NCBI RefSeq assembly: GCF_000805675.1
Contig: NZ_JSEF01000009.1
Span: 1 to 64,000, forward strand
DNA: 64,000 bases
Origin: Corynebacterium minutissimum
GTDB taxonomy: Bacteria > Actinomycetota > Actinomycetes > Mycobacteriales > Mycobacteriaceae
Reading direction: 5' to 3'
The number at the start of each line of letters is the position of its first letter. The first letter of the stretch is position 1. A model generated the notes under the pieces. The model saw nothing but the letters and a program-made list of their open reading frames with translations. It had not been told where the DNA came from and searched no databases. Below, one piece after another: positions 8,699 through 18,557 of the stretch. Position numbers and translations under genes: made by a program.

Positions 8699-9835
8699 AT
8701 GTCTCTCCGCACGTCCGTGCTTTCCCTTACCACCGCCGCAGTCGTCGCAACCGGTGCTTTTTCAGCACCTGTCGCAATGGCTGCGGATTTTCCATCTGCA
8801 GGCTCGGTTCCTGTAGCTCAGCTCGACGTTAACCATCCTGATGGTGCACTTGCGTACGTGTTCGCTGAGCCAGTCATGCAGTCTGAAATTGACTTGGTGA
8901 CCCGTCAGGTTCGAGAGCTTCGCGCCAAGGCGTGGGATGCCAATCTGCCCTTCGATGGTGGCTCTCTTCAGCAAGTTGCGCGAGCTAAGGGATATGATTC
9001 CCGTGAGGCTTATGCGAATAGCATCTCATGGGATCGGGGACTCGAACATGCCGCTTTGCAGCGTGCGGCGGAGTCAAACTTCTTGTTCGATCACGTTCGC
9101 GCTGTTGGTTCAAAAACTCCTGACCCTCTTGACAACTATAAAACGATGGAAATTCTATCCACCGCTGATATGGAACATGCAGTTCAATCGTGGTCGACGG
9201 ATCGCATCAAGGGGCCGAGCGAATGGGAAAAACTCATTAGTGAGAACGGCATGTGGGCTCATGGCAATGGTCACCTGTACACAATTCTAAATCCCAAATA
9301 CGTCAAGTTTGCCCAGGCTGAGGTAGGGGAAGTCACGACGGGCCTGTATTCAGCTGAAGACAAACCTTTTGAGCCAAAGCGTCTAGACTCCGACCGCCAC
9401 GCGTTCCCCATCGCCGTGCCTGAGAGCGCAGTGCGAAACTCGGAGCTGGTTGCTTCGGGAGGTACGAGTGTCGGCAGTACCGGAAGCTTGGGGCTGAGTA
9501 CTGAGGGATTCTGGGGAGCCAAGCTGGGAGTACCGGTGGCGTCGCCAAGCTCAAGCGATCCTGAGGTCCTTGAAGTTAACGAGGACGGTACCTACGAGAC
9601 CAAGTCTGAGGGCACTGCAACAGTCACGTTCAGTACCTATGAGCTGCGCAATGGCCAGCCGCAGGTATCGGATAACCACGTGACCAAGACCGTAAAGGTG
9701 ACGAAGAAGTCCCTCGGTGGAGACTTGAGTTCTGGTGGCATGAACGCCGGGACAATCGTGGCGATTATCTCCGGCGTGCTGGCGCTCATTGGAGTGGCTG
9801 CACAGGTGGCGCGTCAGTTGGGGATCCTGCGTTAG
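8699..9835 (+). CDS. Secreted CAP/SCP-like protein with C-terminal membrane anchor
   Basis: The 378-residue protein has a signal peptide with likely cleavage after AMA near residue 29. Residues about 60-210 resemble the CAP (SCP/PR-1) fold: SREAYANSISWDRGLEHAALQRAAE in the first helix, and a later NGMWAHGNGHLYTILNPKYVKFAQAEVG block like the CAP strand that ends in a G-W/Y-N-P-x-Y-x-x-x-G pattern. Residues about 260-345 form an Ala/Ser/Thr-rich wall-spanning region with a possible Ig-like segment. A single membrane helix (about 350-370) is followed by a few residues, giving a surface-exposed, C-terminally anchored protein. A GGGTGA site precedes the ATG. The role is unknown. Confidence 0.75.
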   Translation: MSLRTSVLSLTTAAVVATGAFSAPVAMAADFPSAGSVPVAQLDVNHPDGALAYVFAEPVMQSEIDLVTRQVRELRAKAWDANLPFDGGSLQQVARAKGYDSREAYANSISWDRGLEHAALQRAAESNFLFDHVRAVGSKTPDPLDNYKTMEILSTADMEHAVQSWSTDRIKGPSEWEKLISENGMWAHGNGHLYTILNPKYVKFAQAEVGEVTTGLYSAEDKPFEPKRLDSDRHAFPIAVPESAVRNSELVASGGTSVGSTGSLGLSTEGFWGAKLGVPVASPSSSDPEVLEVNEDGTYETKSEGTATVTFSTYELRNGQPQVSDNHVTKTVKVTKKSLGGDLSSGGMNAGTIVAIISGVLALIGVAAQVARQLGILR

Positions 9836-9849
9836 ATCCCCTCGGGTGA

Positions 9850-11424
9850 TTAGGAGATGGTCTCCTTGAGGTGCTCCTCGCGCACCGGCAGGATGAGCAG
9901 AAGCGCGATGATGGCCATCGGCACCATGAGGAGAATCACCGGAGTAAGGCCGTCGTTGTAGGCGTTGAGAATGACGTCCTTAATTGGCTCCGGCATCTGG
10001 GCAACGAGGGACGGGGTGAGGTTGGAGGAACCGCCTTCGGCGCCCGCGAACTTCTCAGCGAAGGGCTTGCCGGCTGCACCCATAGACTTGATGGCGGCAG
10101 GCATGTTAGCGGCCAACTCATCCTTCATGTTGTGGATGAAGAGGGAACCCACCAGCGAAGCACCGATGGCAGAACCAATCTGGCGGAAGAAGTTATTTGC
10201 CGCAGTCGCGGTTCCGACGAGGGCGATGGGGAAGGAGTTCTGGACAATGAGGACCAGAACCTGCATGACAAATCCCAAGCCGATACCGAAGACAAGGAAC
10301 TCCGCACCAAGCTGAACCAGAGAGGTGTCTGCAGTCAGCTGCGACATCCAGAACAACGCACCGGCGGTGATAGCCAGGCCGATGATGGGGTAGCGCTTGT
10401 AGTGACCGGTTCGGGCGATGATGAAGCCAACGCCCGTGGAGGTGCCGATCATGCCGACCATCATCGGGATCATCATGAGACCCGCCTTAGTCGGAGTCAG
10501 GGTGTGCACCATTTGCAGGTAGGTCGGCATGTAGCCCAGCACACCGAACATAGCCAAGCCCAAGACCATGCCAGCAGCGGTGGTGAGAACCATGTTGCGG
10601 TTCTTGAACAGCTGGACCGGGATGAGCGGCTCCTTGGCCTTAGACTCCACAACGACGGTGATGATAGCGCCGATGACCACGGTAATACCAAGACCGATGA
10701 TGATCGGATCGGACCACTCGTACTGAGTTCCGCCCCACGTCGTCATGAGGATGAGGGATGCGGTGGTGATCGCAATGAAGATTGCGCCGAGGAGATCAAA
10801 CTTACGCAGGTCGGTATCGCCAACGCGCAAGTGGAGAACCAAGGTACAGACCGTGATGGCGAGCAAACCCAGCGGGATGTTCATCCACATGCCCCATCGC
10901 CAGCCAGGGCCATCGGTGAACCAGCCGCCCAGGACCGGGCCAAGGACGGATGATAGGCCGAAGACGCCACCCATGATGCCCATGAACTTGCCGCGCTCAC
11001 GGGAAGTGGTGACCTCCGCAATGATGGATTGGGAGGAGATCATCATGAAACCAGCACCGAAACCCTGTACCGCACGTCCCATAATGAGCAGATTCATGGT
11101 GTCGGCGAAGCCCCCAAGTGCGGAACCGATAACAAAGACAGCAATGCCACCAATGTAGAGCCACTTGCGGCCTATCATGTCACCGAGCTTGCCGGAAATC
11201 GGCATGGCAATCGTCATCATGACCAAGAAAGCGGAGATGACCCAGCTCATGTGGTCGACGCCGCCGAGCTCACCCACGATGGTGGGAAGGGCAGTGGCGA
11301 AAATCATCTGGCCCAGGGAGCTCATCAGCATGGTGAGCACGAGGGCAGAGAAAACGAGGGCAAGGTTGTTCTCGGGCTTGCTGTTGTCGGCCTGAGAGGC
11401 CGGCTTAGCCGCGGTATCTACCAT
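9850..11424 (-). CDS. DHA2-family MFS drug exporter (14 TM)
   Basis: The 524-residue protein is a proton-coupled multidrug exporter of the EmrB/QacA type. It shows the MFS motif A region (SGKLGDMIGRKWLYIGG), motif C in TM5 (GGVFGLSSVLGPVLGGWFTD) and enough hydrophobic segments for 14 helices. It starts 7 nt inside the end of the tetR gene, so the two form one operon under the palindromic operators at 12036-12084. The substrate cannot be predicted. Confidence 0.93.
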   Translation of the reverse strand: MVDTAAKPASQADNSKPENNLALVFSALVLTMLMSSLGQMIFATALPTIVGELGGVDHMSWVISAFLVMMTIAMPISGKLGDMIGRKWLYIGGIAVFVIGSALGGFADTMNLLIMGRAVQGFGAGFMMISSQSIIAEVTTSRERGKFMGIMGGVFGLSSVLGPVLGGWFTDGPGWRWGMWMNIPLGLLAITVCTLVLHLRVGDTDLRKFDLLGAIFIAITTASLILMTTWGGTQYEWSDPIIIGLGITVVIGAIITVVVESKAKEPLIPVQLFKNRNMVLTTAAGMVLGLAMFGVLGYMPTYLQMVHTLTPTKAGLMMIPMMVGMIGTSTGVGFIIARTGHYKRYPIIGLAITAGALFWMSQLTADTSLVQLGAEFLVFGIGLGFVMQVLVLIVQNSFPIALVGTATAANNFFRQIGSAIGASLVGSLFIHNMKDELAANMPAAIKSMGAAGKPFAEKFAGAEGGSSNLTPSLVAQMPEPIKDVILNAYNDGLTPVILLMVPMAIIALLLILPVREEHLKETIS

Positions 11425-12029
11425 GTCAGTCCTTTCGAAAAATCGTTAATGAGTGTGAGCGCAGATTCAAAGCGTTGCTCAAAGGGGATGTCGCAGCTGA
11501 AATCCGGCGATGCTGTGGCTAACCAGAAGGCTTCCCTAATCGCGGAGGAGATGAGAATGGCCTCCGTCTCAGCCGTGACTGGGGGCATGAGTTGCAAATC
11601 AGGATCCTGATGTAGCCGTTCTGTGATGAGCCCTAGGATCTCGTTGGACTTGGCTCGCTTTCGGCTTAGCGACGCCGCCGCGGCGTCAGCGTCACCGGAA
11701 ATCCGGCGGCGACGTTCCGTAATCACGTTATCGACGTGTTGGCCAACGAGGTGGTCCTTGACAAGGTCAACTACCAGCCTGAAGACGCTATCCGTGGGGG
11801 TATTGAGGAATGTGCTCTTCTGTTCTTCCGTAAATTCGTGGCTCGGGGCCCCGAGTACGGCGGAATCCTTGGAATCGAAATAGTTGAAAAAGGTGCGCCG
11901 AGAAATCCCCGCTGCGCCACAGATCTCCTCGACAGTAACGTCGGCGAATCCACGCTCGTCCACTAAGCGGGTAGCGGCGTCTTCGATTCGCAGGCGCGTC
12001 TTGAGACGCTTCTGTTCGCGTAATGACAT
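11418..12029 (-). CDS. TetR-family repressor of the adjacent exporter
   Basis: The N-terminal helix-turn-helix is clear (TVEEICGAAGISRRTFFNYFDSKD), followed by a variable helical effector domain, for 203 residues from the ATG at 12029. The upstream GTG at 12053 lies beyond an operator half and is a poorer start. It overlaps the exporter gene by 7 nt, and the only operator-like sequences sit directly upstream. The expected model is autorepression and repression of the exporter until a toxic ligand binds. Confidence 0.92.
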   Translation of the reverse strand: MSLREQKRLKTRLRIEDAATRLVDERGFADVTVEEICGAAGISRRTFFNYFDSKDSAVLGAPSHEFTEEQKSTFLNTPTDSVFRLVVDLVKDHLVGQHVDNVITERRRRISGDADAAAASLSRKRAKSNEILGLITERLHQDPDLQLMPPVTAETEAILISSAIREAFWLATASPDFSCDIPFEQRFESALTLINDFSKGLTW

Positions 12030-12035
12030 TTCTTC

Positions 12036-12084
12036 TTGCACAGAGTGCAACACTACACCCAGTGCAAGTTTGCACCAAGTGCAA
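12036..12084 (-). promoter_or_regulatory. Twin palindromic operators for the TetR regulator
   Basis: Two identical 15-bp palindromes, TTGCAC-nnn-GTGCAA, lie at 12036-12050 (spacer AGA) and 12070-12084 (spacer CAA). An extra overlapping GTGCAA-GT-TTGCAC pair spans 12062-12075. Centre-to-centre distance is 34 bp, about three helix turns. A TAGTGT -10 on the minus strand lies between them, so a bound repressor would cover the promoter. Confidence 0.8.
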
Positions 12085-12152
12085 ACCCAGTGATTTTCGA
12101 AAAGATGTAGTTAATATATGGCATAGGTCACCAAGGTGGTGTGCGGTTGGTG

Positions 12153-12187
12153 AAAACGACGAAGCCGCCCTCCTTCAGGAGGGCGGC
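12153..12187 (-). terminator. Rho-independent terminator of fumC
   Basis: On the minus strand a 10-bp perfect stem GCCGCCCTCC/GGAGGGCGGC (12187-12164) with a 4-nt loop is followed by TTCGTCGTTTT. It lies 26 nt after the fumC stop. Confidence 0.9.
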
Positions 12188-12213
12188 AGGGAGTCGTGAG
12201 CGGTGCGGGACTT

Positions 12214-13614
12214 TTAGAAGTCGTCGCGGTCGCGGTTGGTCATGGTAAGAACGTTGAGGCGCTCGTCGAGCTCTTCCTCGGTGAGGTTCTCACCGTCAAC
12301 GAAGCCAAGGTCGATGACTGCCTCGCGAACAGTGATCTTCTCGTGCAGTGCGTGCTTAGCGGCCTTGGCGGCGTTCTCGTAGCCAATCTTGGAGTTCAGC
12401 GGGGTCACGATGGAAGTGGAGGACTCCGCGAACTTCTTCATACGCTCCTCGTTGGCCTCAATGCCGTCGATGCACTTCTCAGCGAAGACGCGGGAGACGT
12501 TTGCCAGCAGGCGAGAGGACTCGAGGACGTTGCGGGCCATCATTGGGATGTAGACGTTGAGCTCGAACTGGCCGTTGGAGCCACCGAAAGCAACAGCTGC
12601 GTCATTACCGATTACCTGGCTGACCACCATGGTGGCAGCCTCACACAGAACCGGGTTGACCTTGCCCGGCATGATGGAGGAGCCCGGCTGCAAATCCTTG
12701 AGGTGGATCTCTGCCAGACCGGTCAGCGGGCCGGAGCCCATGAGGCGGATATCGTTGGCAATCTTGTTGAGGGAGATAGCCACGGTGCGCATTGCGCCGG
12801 AGAACTCAACGAGGGCATCGCGCGCGGCCTGTGCCTCGAAGTGGTTCTTGGCCTCAGACAGCTCCTTCACACCGGTGAGCTTCACGAGCTCCTCGGTGAC
12901 CTTGGCGCCGAAGTCAGCGGACGTGTTCAGGCCAGTACCGGTGGCGGTGCCGCCGATAGCCAGCTCACCCAAGCGCGGCAGGGTCGCTTCGATGCGCTCG
13001 ATGCCGAGCTCGATCTGGCGTGCGTAACCGCCGAACTCCTGGCCCAAGGTAACCGGGGTAGCGTCCATGAGGTGAGTACGGCCGGACTTCACCACGTCGG
13101 CGAACTCCTTAGCCTTTGCCACGAGGGACTCGTGGAGGACCTTAAGACCCGGGATGAGGTCATTGACAGCAGCTTCGGTCGCTGCCACGTGGGTAGCAGT
13201 GGGGAAGGTGTCATTGGAAGACTGGCCCATGTTCACGTGGTCATTCGGGTGAATCTCTACGCCATTGTTGTGAGCAATGGAGGCGATGACCTCGTTGGTG
13301 TTCATGTTGGAGGAGGTACCGGAACCGGTCTGGAAGACATCGATGGGGAAAGCGTCATCGTGCTTGCCCTCAGCAATCTCGGTCGCAGCAGCGATGATGG
13401 CATCGGCCTTCTCCGCATCCAGCTTGCCGGAGTCCTTGTTCACCTGAGCACATGCGGCCTTGAGGAGGCCAAGCGCGCGAATCTGAGCAGACTCCAGGCC
13501 GCGGCCGGAGATCGGGAAATTCTCCACTGCGCGCTGAGTCTGGGCGCGCCACAGAGCGTCAACCGGAACCTTGACCTCGCCCATGGTGTCGTGCTCAATG
13601 CGGTATTCAGTCAT
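12214..13614 (-). CDS. fumC: Class II fumarate hydratase
   Basis: FumC interconverts fumarate and malate in the TCA cycle without an iron-sulfur cluster. The 466 residues contain the superfamily signature [12 protein letters not shown], the ETGSGTS-type segment ([16 protein letters not shown]) and the substrate motif SSNDTFPTA. The start ATG at 13614 fits the usual length (about 465). It ends at a strong terminator and is probably transcribed alone or with glpX upstream, which is separated by a palindrome at 13663-13677. Confidence 0.97.
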   Translation of the reverse strand: MTEYRIEHDTMGEVKVPVDALWRAQTQRAVENFPISGRGLESAQIRALGLLKAACAQVNKDSGKLDAEKADAIIAAATEIAEGKHDDAFPIDVFQTGSGTSSNMNTNEVIASIAHNNGVEIHPNDHVNMGQSSNDTFPTATHVAATEAAVNDLIPGLKVLHESLVAKAKEFADVVKSGRTHLMDATPVTLGQEFGGYARQIELGIERIEATLPRLGELAIGGTATGTGLNTSADFGAKVTEELVKLTGVKELSEAKNHFEAQAARDALVEFSGAMRTVAISLNKIANDIRLMGSGPLTGLAEIHLKDLQPGSSIMPGKVNPVLCEAATMVVSQVIGNDAAVAFGGSNGQFELNVYIPMMARNVLESSRLLANVSRVFAEKCIDGIEANEERMKKFAESSTSIVTPLNSKIGYENAAKAAKHALHEKITVREAVIDLGFVDGENLTEEELDERLNVLTMTNRDRDDF

Positions 13615-13660
13615 GAAGTCACCTTTTCTTGTGAAGTGAAATGAGTTGGGGGATTAAGTG

Positions 13661-13677
13661 TGTGCCGTGGCACGGCA
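13661..13677. promoter_or_regulatory. GlxR-like palindrome between glpX and fumC
   Basis: A perfect 15-bp palindrome, TGCCGTG-G-CACGGCA, lies at 13663-13677. It includes TGTG-n6-CACG at 13661-13674, one base from the consensus TGTG-n6-CACA of GlxR, the corynebacterial cAMP-binding CRP homologue that controls many carbon-metabolism genes. Binding is inferred from similarity alone. Confidence 0.4.
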
Positions 13678-13714
13678 TTGACCGCCACCGTAGCACTCTT
13701 ATGCGGCGTGTGGC

Positions 13715-14734
13715 CTAGCTTTCCTTATCGTGCGGATTGGTGTAGTCCACAACGGAGTATTCCTGCAGCTTGGCCAGCTTGTGGATGGAGTCCACGTAGC
13801 GGATGGTTCCGGACTTGGAGCGCATGACGAGGGAGCGGGTAGTCGCACCATTCTTGCGGTAGGACACTCCACGCAGCATGTCGCCATTGGTGACACCGGT
13901 GGCCGCAAAGTAGCAGTTCTCGGAGGAGACGAGGTCGTTGGTGGTAAGCACACGGTCGAGGTCGTGGCCAGCCTGGCGGGCCTTTTCTGCTTCCTCTTCG
14001 TCCTTCGGCCACAGCTTGCCCTGGATTTCGCCGCCCATGCACTTCATGGCGCAGGCGGTGATGATGCCCTCCGGGGTTCCGCCAATGCCCATCATGAGGT
14101 CAATAGAGTTACTGTCCTGGCAGGTAGCGATGGCGCCAGCCACGTCGCCGTCCATGATGAGACGGACCTTCGCGCCGGCTTCGCGGATTTCCTTGATGAG
14201 CTGCTCGTGGCGCGGGCGGTCGAGGACTACAACAGTTAGGTCAGCAGGTTTAATGCCCTTGGCCTTGGCCACAGACTTCACGTTCCAAGCAACGGACTCG
14301 TTGATGTCAATGGAGCCGACGGCATCTGGGCCCACGGCAATCTTCTGCATGTAGAAGACTGCGGACGGGTCATACATGGTGCCGCGCTCAGCGGCGGCGA
14401 TGACAGAAATAGCGTTCGGGCGGCCCTCTGCCATGAGGCGGGTGCCGTCTACCGGGTCCACGGCAATATCCATTTCCGCGCCCTGGCCGGTGCCGACCTT
14501 TTCGCCGTTGAAGAGCATCGGGGCTTCGTCCTTTTCGCCCTCACCAATGACAACGATACCGTTCATCTCTACGGAGTTGATGAGCTTGCGCATGGCATCC
14601 ACCGCAGCGCCGTCGCCTTCATTCTTCTGTCCACGGCCAACCCAGCGACCTGAAGCCAACGCAGCGGCCTCGGTGACGCGCACCAGCTCCATGGCTAGGT
14701 TACGGTCGGGGATATAAGACGTGTTATCGGACAT
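13715..14734 (-). CDS. glpX: Class II fructose-1,6-bisphosphatase
   Basis: GlpX hydrolyses fructose-1,6-bisphosphate and is the gluconeogenic FBPase of mycobacteria and corynebacteria. The 339-residue protein has the metal and phosphate motifs [22 protein letters not shown] and [11 protein letters not shown] typical of the GlpX branch. It precedes fumC, as in M. tuberculosis (Rv1099c-Rv1098c, from memory). The ATG at 14734 is supported by the conserved N-terminus ([18 protein letters not shown]). Confidence 0.96.
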   Translation of the reverse strand: MSDNTSYIPDRNLAMELVRVTEAAALASGRWVGRGQKNEGDGAAVDAMRKLINSVEMNGIVVIGEGEKDEAPMLFNGEKVGTGQGAEMDIAVDPVDGTRLMAEGRPNAISVIAAAERGTMYDPSAVFYMQKIAVGPDAVGSIDINESVAWNVKSVAKAKGIKPADLTVVVLDRPRHEQLIKEIREAGAKVRLIMDGDVAGAIATCQDSNSIDLMMGIGGTPEGIITACAMKCMGGEIQGKLWPKDEEEAEKARQAGHDLDRVLTTNDLVSSENCYFAATGVTNGDMLRGVSYRKNGATTRSLVMRSKSGTIRYVDSIHKLAKLQEYSVVDYTNPHDKES

Positions 14735-14935
14735 GTGTGATTGGTCCCTTTCTTTTCAGGTGGCTCAGCCCGGGGTGGGGGAATTACCCGGTATACGTTT
14801 TCTATTCTTCCACTTTTATGGTGAATCCAAGCCCGAATGCCTCCCCCAGATGTGGGATTGGGGGTGATTGGGGTGGAAACCGCAGGTAGACAGCCGATGT
14901 CGCGTTCGTGGGAGGCGGCGTGCGATACTAGGCGG

Positions 14936-15529
14936 GTGGCTGCTGAAGAGAAACCAAGAATTTTCGAGGGTGCGCGTGACATCACCTTGAGCGTCGGTGT
15001 CATTCTCATCATGATGTTCGCCGCGGTGGGTGCCACGGGCCTGTGTTCGATTAACCCAGAAAAGTCGGGACCGGTACAGGACGTTGATGCCAATACCTTC
15101 CTGGAAATGGAAGCACGCGGAAGTGGAGCCGTTATCCGTGAACCGGCGATGCCGGAGGGATGGCAGCCTAATGCAGCACGCCGCAAGCAGATGGGCGCTG
15201 AGACAGGCTCCGTGGTGAGTTGGCTGACCCCGAGTGAAGGGTACGTGGAGTCGGCGCAGACACAGCTGGCGCTTGGCGACGTCCCCTCGGCCTACGACTC
15301 CCACTACCGTGCCCACTCCGAGCACCGAAAGGTAGCTGGCCACGACGTTGAAATCCTGAGCAGCGATGATAAGGACGTTCGCCCTCTATGGATCACTGAT
15401 TTGGGAGATGCCCGCCTAGTACTGACGGGTTCTGCCTCGGATGCCGATTATGAAACGGCGTTGACTGCCTTTGCGAAGGCGGAGCCGCTCAAGATTGCCG
15501 AAGACGGCAGCGTTATCAGCGGAAACTAA
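14936..15529 (+). CDS. DUF4245 membrane-anchored protein
   Basis: The 197-residue protein has one N-terminal membrane helix (about 16-38, ITLSVGVILIMMFAAVGATG) and an outside domain with the DUF4245 pattern (AMPEGWQPNAARR, VVSWLTPSEGYV). The function is unknown; the family is restricted to actinobacteria and sits next to glpX in mycobacteria (Rv1100c region, from memory). The GTG at 14936 is chosen because the homologous region starts there and GATACT lies about 7 nt upstream, fitting a leaderless transcript; ATGs at 14837 and 14897 are less likely. Its end overlaps the convergent next gene by 14 nt. Confidence 0.8.
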   Translation: MAAEEKPRIFEGARDITLSVGVILIMMFAAVGATGLCSINPEKSGPVQDVDANTFLEMEARGSGAVIREPAMPEGWQPNAARRKQMGAETGSVVSWLTPSEGYVESAQTQLALGDVPSAYDSHYRAHSEHRKVAGHDVEILSSDDKDVRPLWITDLGDARLVLTGSASDADYETALTAFAKAEPLKIAEDGSVISGN

Positions 15530-15869
15530 CGCGCTGCAGCGTACCGTTCCAGTCCACGTCGACACTTTCGCCGACGGCCTGGTTCAGGGATTCTTGGTCG
15601 AGACCACTCAGGCGCGTCTTGGCTAGGTAGACATCGACTTTTTCGTGCTGTGACTTGCCGGGGAAAAGTGTAATCTCAGCGAGCTTGTCCTGAGCAAAGC
15701 GCAGAACAATCGAGCCCGAAAAGTAGCTGATTTCCTCGCCATCAGCCGTATGCGGGGCGCCGAAAAACTCCTCGGCGAGGAGGCGGGGATCACCAAAAGC
15801 CAAGGAACCTGCGCCACCGGACTTAGAGACGAAATCGACACGATCACCCGGGTATCCGTAGATCTTCAT
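15516..15869 (-). CDS. Hypothetical protein downstream of xseB
   Basis: This 117-residue protein has no signal peptide or membrane helix and I recognise no motif. Its start ATG directly follows the xseB stop (TAGATG), which implies translational coupling and the same operon. Predicted content is mixed alpha/beta with an acidic bias (HTADGEEISYFSGSIVLRF). A role with exonuclease VII is only a guess from position. Confidence 0.7.
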   Translation of the reverse strand: MKIYGYPGDRVDFVSKSGGAGSLAFGDPRLLAEEFFGAPHTADGEEISYFSGSIVLRFAQDKLAEITLFPGKSQHEKVDVYLAKTRLSGLDQESLNQAVGESVDVDWNGTLQRVSFR

Positions 15870-16154
15870 CTAGGCCTCCTCTACTTCCACTTCCACTTCT
15901 GCTTCTTCTTGTTCGTCGTTCTTGCGCAAAGCTTCCTCCACGCGCTTGGAGGCACCATCCAGGTGTGCCTCGCAGGCTTTGGCTAAAGCTTCACCGCGCT
16001 CCCAGTACTTCAGGGACTCATCAAGGCCCATCTGGCCCAGCTCTAGAATCTTCACGGTTTCAATAAGCTCATCACGAGCCTGCTCGTAACTCAGTTCCGC
16101 AACTGGAGGGAATGCGTCCTGGCCAGGCTGCCCGGTGCCAATGGTGTCTGTCAT
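15870..16154 (-). CDS. xseB: Exodeoxyribonuclease VII small subunit
   Basis: XseB pairs with XseA to form exonuclease VII, which digests single-stranded DNA from both ends. The 94-residue protein has the family core [41 protein letters not shown] as a helical hairpin. The acidic tail ([12 protein letters not shown]) is extra. It lies 64 nt after xseA on the same strand. Confidence 0.93.
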   Translation of the reverse strand: MTDTIGTGQPGQDAFPPVAELSYEQARDELIETVKILELGQMGLDESLKYWERGEALAKACEAHLDGASKRVEEALRKNDEQEEAEVEVEVEEA

Positions 16155-16218
16155 GGTGGTTCCAATCTGTTTCTTCTTGCGTTGTGTGCTTATGTCGTTT
16201 GTGCTCAGTGTAGGGAGC

Positions 16219-17460
16219 TTAGTCTGCTGGTTGAGAAGCCATCGCCGCTGCGGTTATGGAGCCATCGCCCACACGGATGCGCAGTTGCGAGCCCGGTGGT
16301 GATTGCTCATAACTCGTGACCACTTCGGGCCCACTCCCGTCGCGCGGGACGACCTGCACGATGGCATAGCCGCGCTCTAGTGTGGCCGAGGGGCCCAAAG
16401 CAGAGACTCGAGCCCGCAGCGAAGCGACCTGGTTGCTTTCCCGATCTAGGTGATGCGTAATGACGCGGCGGATGAGCGACACATGGCGCTCCAGCTCCTC
16501 GCGGTGGGCGTTAATAGGCACCATAGGGTCCGCCAGAACCGGACGCGAGCGGATGTTTTCCAGCCCTCGGCGCTCGCGCTCGACCCATCCGCGGAGTGCG
16601 GCCGCCATGCGGGAGCGGGCTTCATCAATGAGCGCGTATTCTTCGGCTGCGGAAGGGACAACGCGCTTAGCTGCATCAGTCGGGGTAGCAGCGCGGAGAT
16701 CGGCAACATCATCAAGCACTGGGTGGTCTGGCTCGTGACCGATAGCTGACACCACGGGAGTGCGGGCCTCCGCGACTGCACGCTGGAGGGCTTCTTCAGA
16801 AAAGGGGAGGAGGTCTTCGACCGAGCCGCCGCCGCGGGCAATGATGATGACATCGACCTCCGGGTTGGCGTCGAGAGTCCGCAGCGCATCCACGACCTGC
16901 GTCACGGCCGTAGCGCCTTGCACCGCAGTGTTGATGACTTCGAACTGTACGGCCGGCCAGCGGTCCTGCGCCACGGAGAGAACATCGCGCTCGGCATGCG
17001 AACCACGCCCGGTAATAAGGCCGATCTTTTTCGGTAAGTAGGGCAGAGGTAGCTTGCGGGCAGGATCGCACAAACCCTCCTGGCGCAAGCGTTGGCGCAG
17101 CATCTCCACGCGAGCCAGGAGATCACCGATGCCCACGTGGCGAATCTCGGTGACCCACAGTGAGAAGCTGCCGCGGCCGGCATAAAAGGCCGGTTTGCCG
17201 TAGACCACAACGCGGTCACCATCTTTGAGCGGTGACGGGGAGTTGCGGATAAGCGAGGTATTGCACGTGAGCTGTACGGACTTCTCCTGCTCCACATCGC
17301 GCAGCGTGATGTAGGACAGCTTCCATGTCGGTTTCATGTTGAGCTGGGTAATCTGCCCCTCGACCCAGAGAAAACCGAGACGCTCAATCCAGCCTTTGAC
17401 CTGGTCATTGACCTTGCCAACGGGCCACGGTGCCTCCGCGGAATTAGCCGGTTGGTTCAC
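16219..17460 (-). CDS. xseA: Exodeoxyribonuclease VII large subunit
   Basis: XseA is the catalytic subunit, with an N-terminal OB-fold ([19 protein letters not shown]) that binds single-stranded DNA and a catalytic middle with [13 protein letters not shown] and the conserved [15 protein letters not shown] block, then a coiled-coil region. From the GTG at 17460, with a strong AAGGAAGGA site upstream, it has 413 residues, the normal length. A longer frame to 17517 lacks that site. It is divergent from ispH; the 128-bp gap holds both promoters. Confidence 0.95.
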   Translation of the reverse strand: MNQPANSAEAPWPVGKVNDQVKGWIERLGFLWVEGQITQLNMKPTWKLSYITLRDVEQEKSVQLTCNTSLIRNSPSPLKDGDRVVVYGKPAFYAGRGSFSLWVTEIRHVGIGDLLARVEMLRQRLRQEGLCDPARKLPLPYLPKKIGLITGRGSHAERDVLSVAQDRWPAVQFEVINTAVQGATAVTQVVDALRTLDANPEVDVIIIARGGGSVEDLLPFSEEALQRAVAEARTPVVSAIGHEPDHPVLDDVADLRAATPTDAAKRVVPSAAEEYALIDEARSRMAAALRGWVERERRGLENIRSRPVLADPMVPINAHREELERHVSLIRRVITHHLDRESNQVASLRARVSALGPSATLERGYAIVQVVPRDGSGPEVVTSYEQSPPGSQLRIRVGDGSITAAAMASQPAD

Positions 17461-17588
17461 GCGTAGTCCTTCCTTCGTGCTGTGTTCTGCGTACAGTCTA
17501 GGAGGTGCCTCGGACATTCACCGCTAGCGGGCAGGGATGCTAGGGAGGTAACTACAGTATGCGGCGGTTTTTCGATACTCTTGGTGCC

Positions 17589-18548
17589 ATGACTGAAACT
17601 GCCAAGAAGGTACTCCTGGCGGCTCCACGCGGCTACTGTGCCGGCGTCGACCGTGCAGTTGAGACTGTAGAAAAGGCGCTGGAGAAGTACGGCGCGCCCA
17701 TCTACGTGCGCAAGCAAATTGTGCACAACCGCTTTGTCGTGGAATCGCTAGCCAAGCGTGGCGTCGTCTTCGTCGAGGAGGCCTCCGAGGCTCCCGAAGG
17801 CGCGCACTTGGTCTTCTCCGCCCACGGCATTGCCCCGAGCGTGCGTAAAGAAGCACAAGAGCGCAAGCAGCTGACGTTGGACGCCACGTGCCCGCTGGTG
17901 ACCAAGGTCCACAAGGAAGCGCAGCGCTTTGAGCGCGATGGCTACCGCATTCTCCTCGTAGGCCACGAAGGGCATGAAGAGGTGGAAGGTACCGCCGGTG
18001 AGGCGCCGGATGTGACGCACTTGGTGGATGGTATCGAGGGCGTCGATAAGCTGCCTGATTTTCTGCAGAACGAGAAATTGATCTGGCTTTCCCAGACCAC
18101 TTTGTCGGTGGATGAGACAATCGAGATTGTCAATAAGCTGCGCGAGCGTTTCCCGCACTTGGAGAACCCGCCGTCAGACGATATTTGTTACGCCACCCAG
18201 AACCGCCAGGAGTCGGTTAAGGCGATTGCCCCGAAGTGCGACCTCATGATTGTTGTCGGCTCCCAGAATTCCTCGAACTCCAAGCGCCTCGTTGAGGTAG
18301 CACTGGAGGCCGGCTCGACGGCGTCCTACCTCGTGGACTTTGCCTCCGAGATTGAGGAAGCATGGCTCGACGGCGTCAACACCGTGGGCGTGACCTGTGG
18401 CGCTTCTGTTCCGGAGCTGCTCGTGCGTGAGGTTCTAGAGTTCCTTGACGAGCGTGGCTATAGCGACGTGGAGCAGGTAACGACCTCGACGGAGACCATT
18501 ACCTTCTCCCTGCCGCGCGATCTTCGTCCGGCACGTACTGGGCGCTAA
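17589..18548 (+). CDS. ispH: 4-hydroxy-3-methylbut-2-enyl diphosphate reductase
   Basis: IspH is the last step of the non-mevalonate (MEP) isoprenoid pathway, an iron-sulfur enzyme that yields isopentenyl and dimethylallyl diphosphate. The 319-residue protein keeps the three cluster cysteines: Cys17 ([13 protein letters not shown]), Cys101 ([11 protein letters not shown]) and Cys200 ([11 protein letters not shown]), and the active-site GHEGHEE block near 125-131. The ATG at 17589 gives the standard N-terminus; a start at 17559 would add 10 atypical residues. Electrons may come from a ferredoxin such as the one at 60206, but this is inference. Confidence 0.97.
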   Translation: MTETAKKVLLAAPRGYCAGVDRAVETVEKALEKYGAPIYVRKQIVHNRFVVESLAKRGVVFVEEASEAPEGAHLVFSAHGIAPSVRKEAQERKQLTLDATCPLVTKVHKEAQRFERDGYRILLVGHEGHEEVEGTAGEAPDVTHLVDGIEGVDKLPDFLQNEKLIWLSQTTLSVDETIEIVNKLRERFPHLENPPSDDICYATQNRQESVKAIAPKCDLMIVVGSQNSSNSKRLVEVALEAGSTASYLVDFASEIEEAWLDGVNTVGVTCGASVPELLVREVLEFLDERGYSDVEQVTTSTETITFSLPRDLRPARTGR

Positions 18549-18557
18549 TTCTCTGCG

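Noticed and set aside
9871-10953. 360-codon plus-strand frame opposite the DHA2 exporter
   Set aside because: His/Asp-rich translation typical of antisense to membrane-protein genes; no site or family.
12196-13644. 482-codon open frame opposite fumC
   Set aside because: It mirrors the coding of fumC, has no ribosome site and no recognisable protein; high-GC genes often leave such antisense frames.
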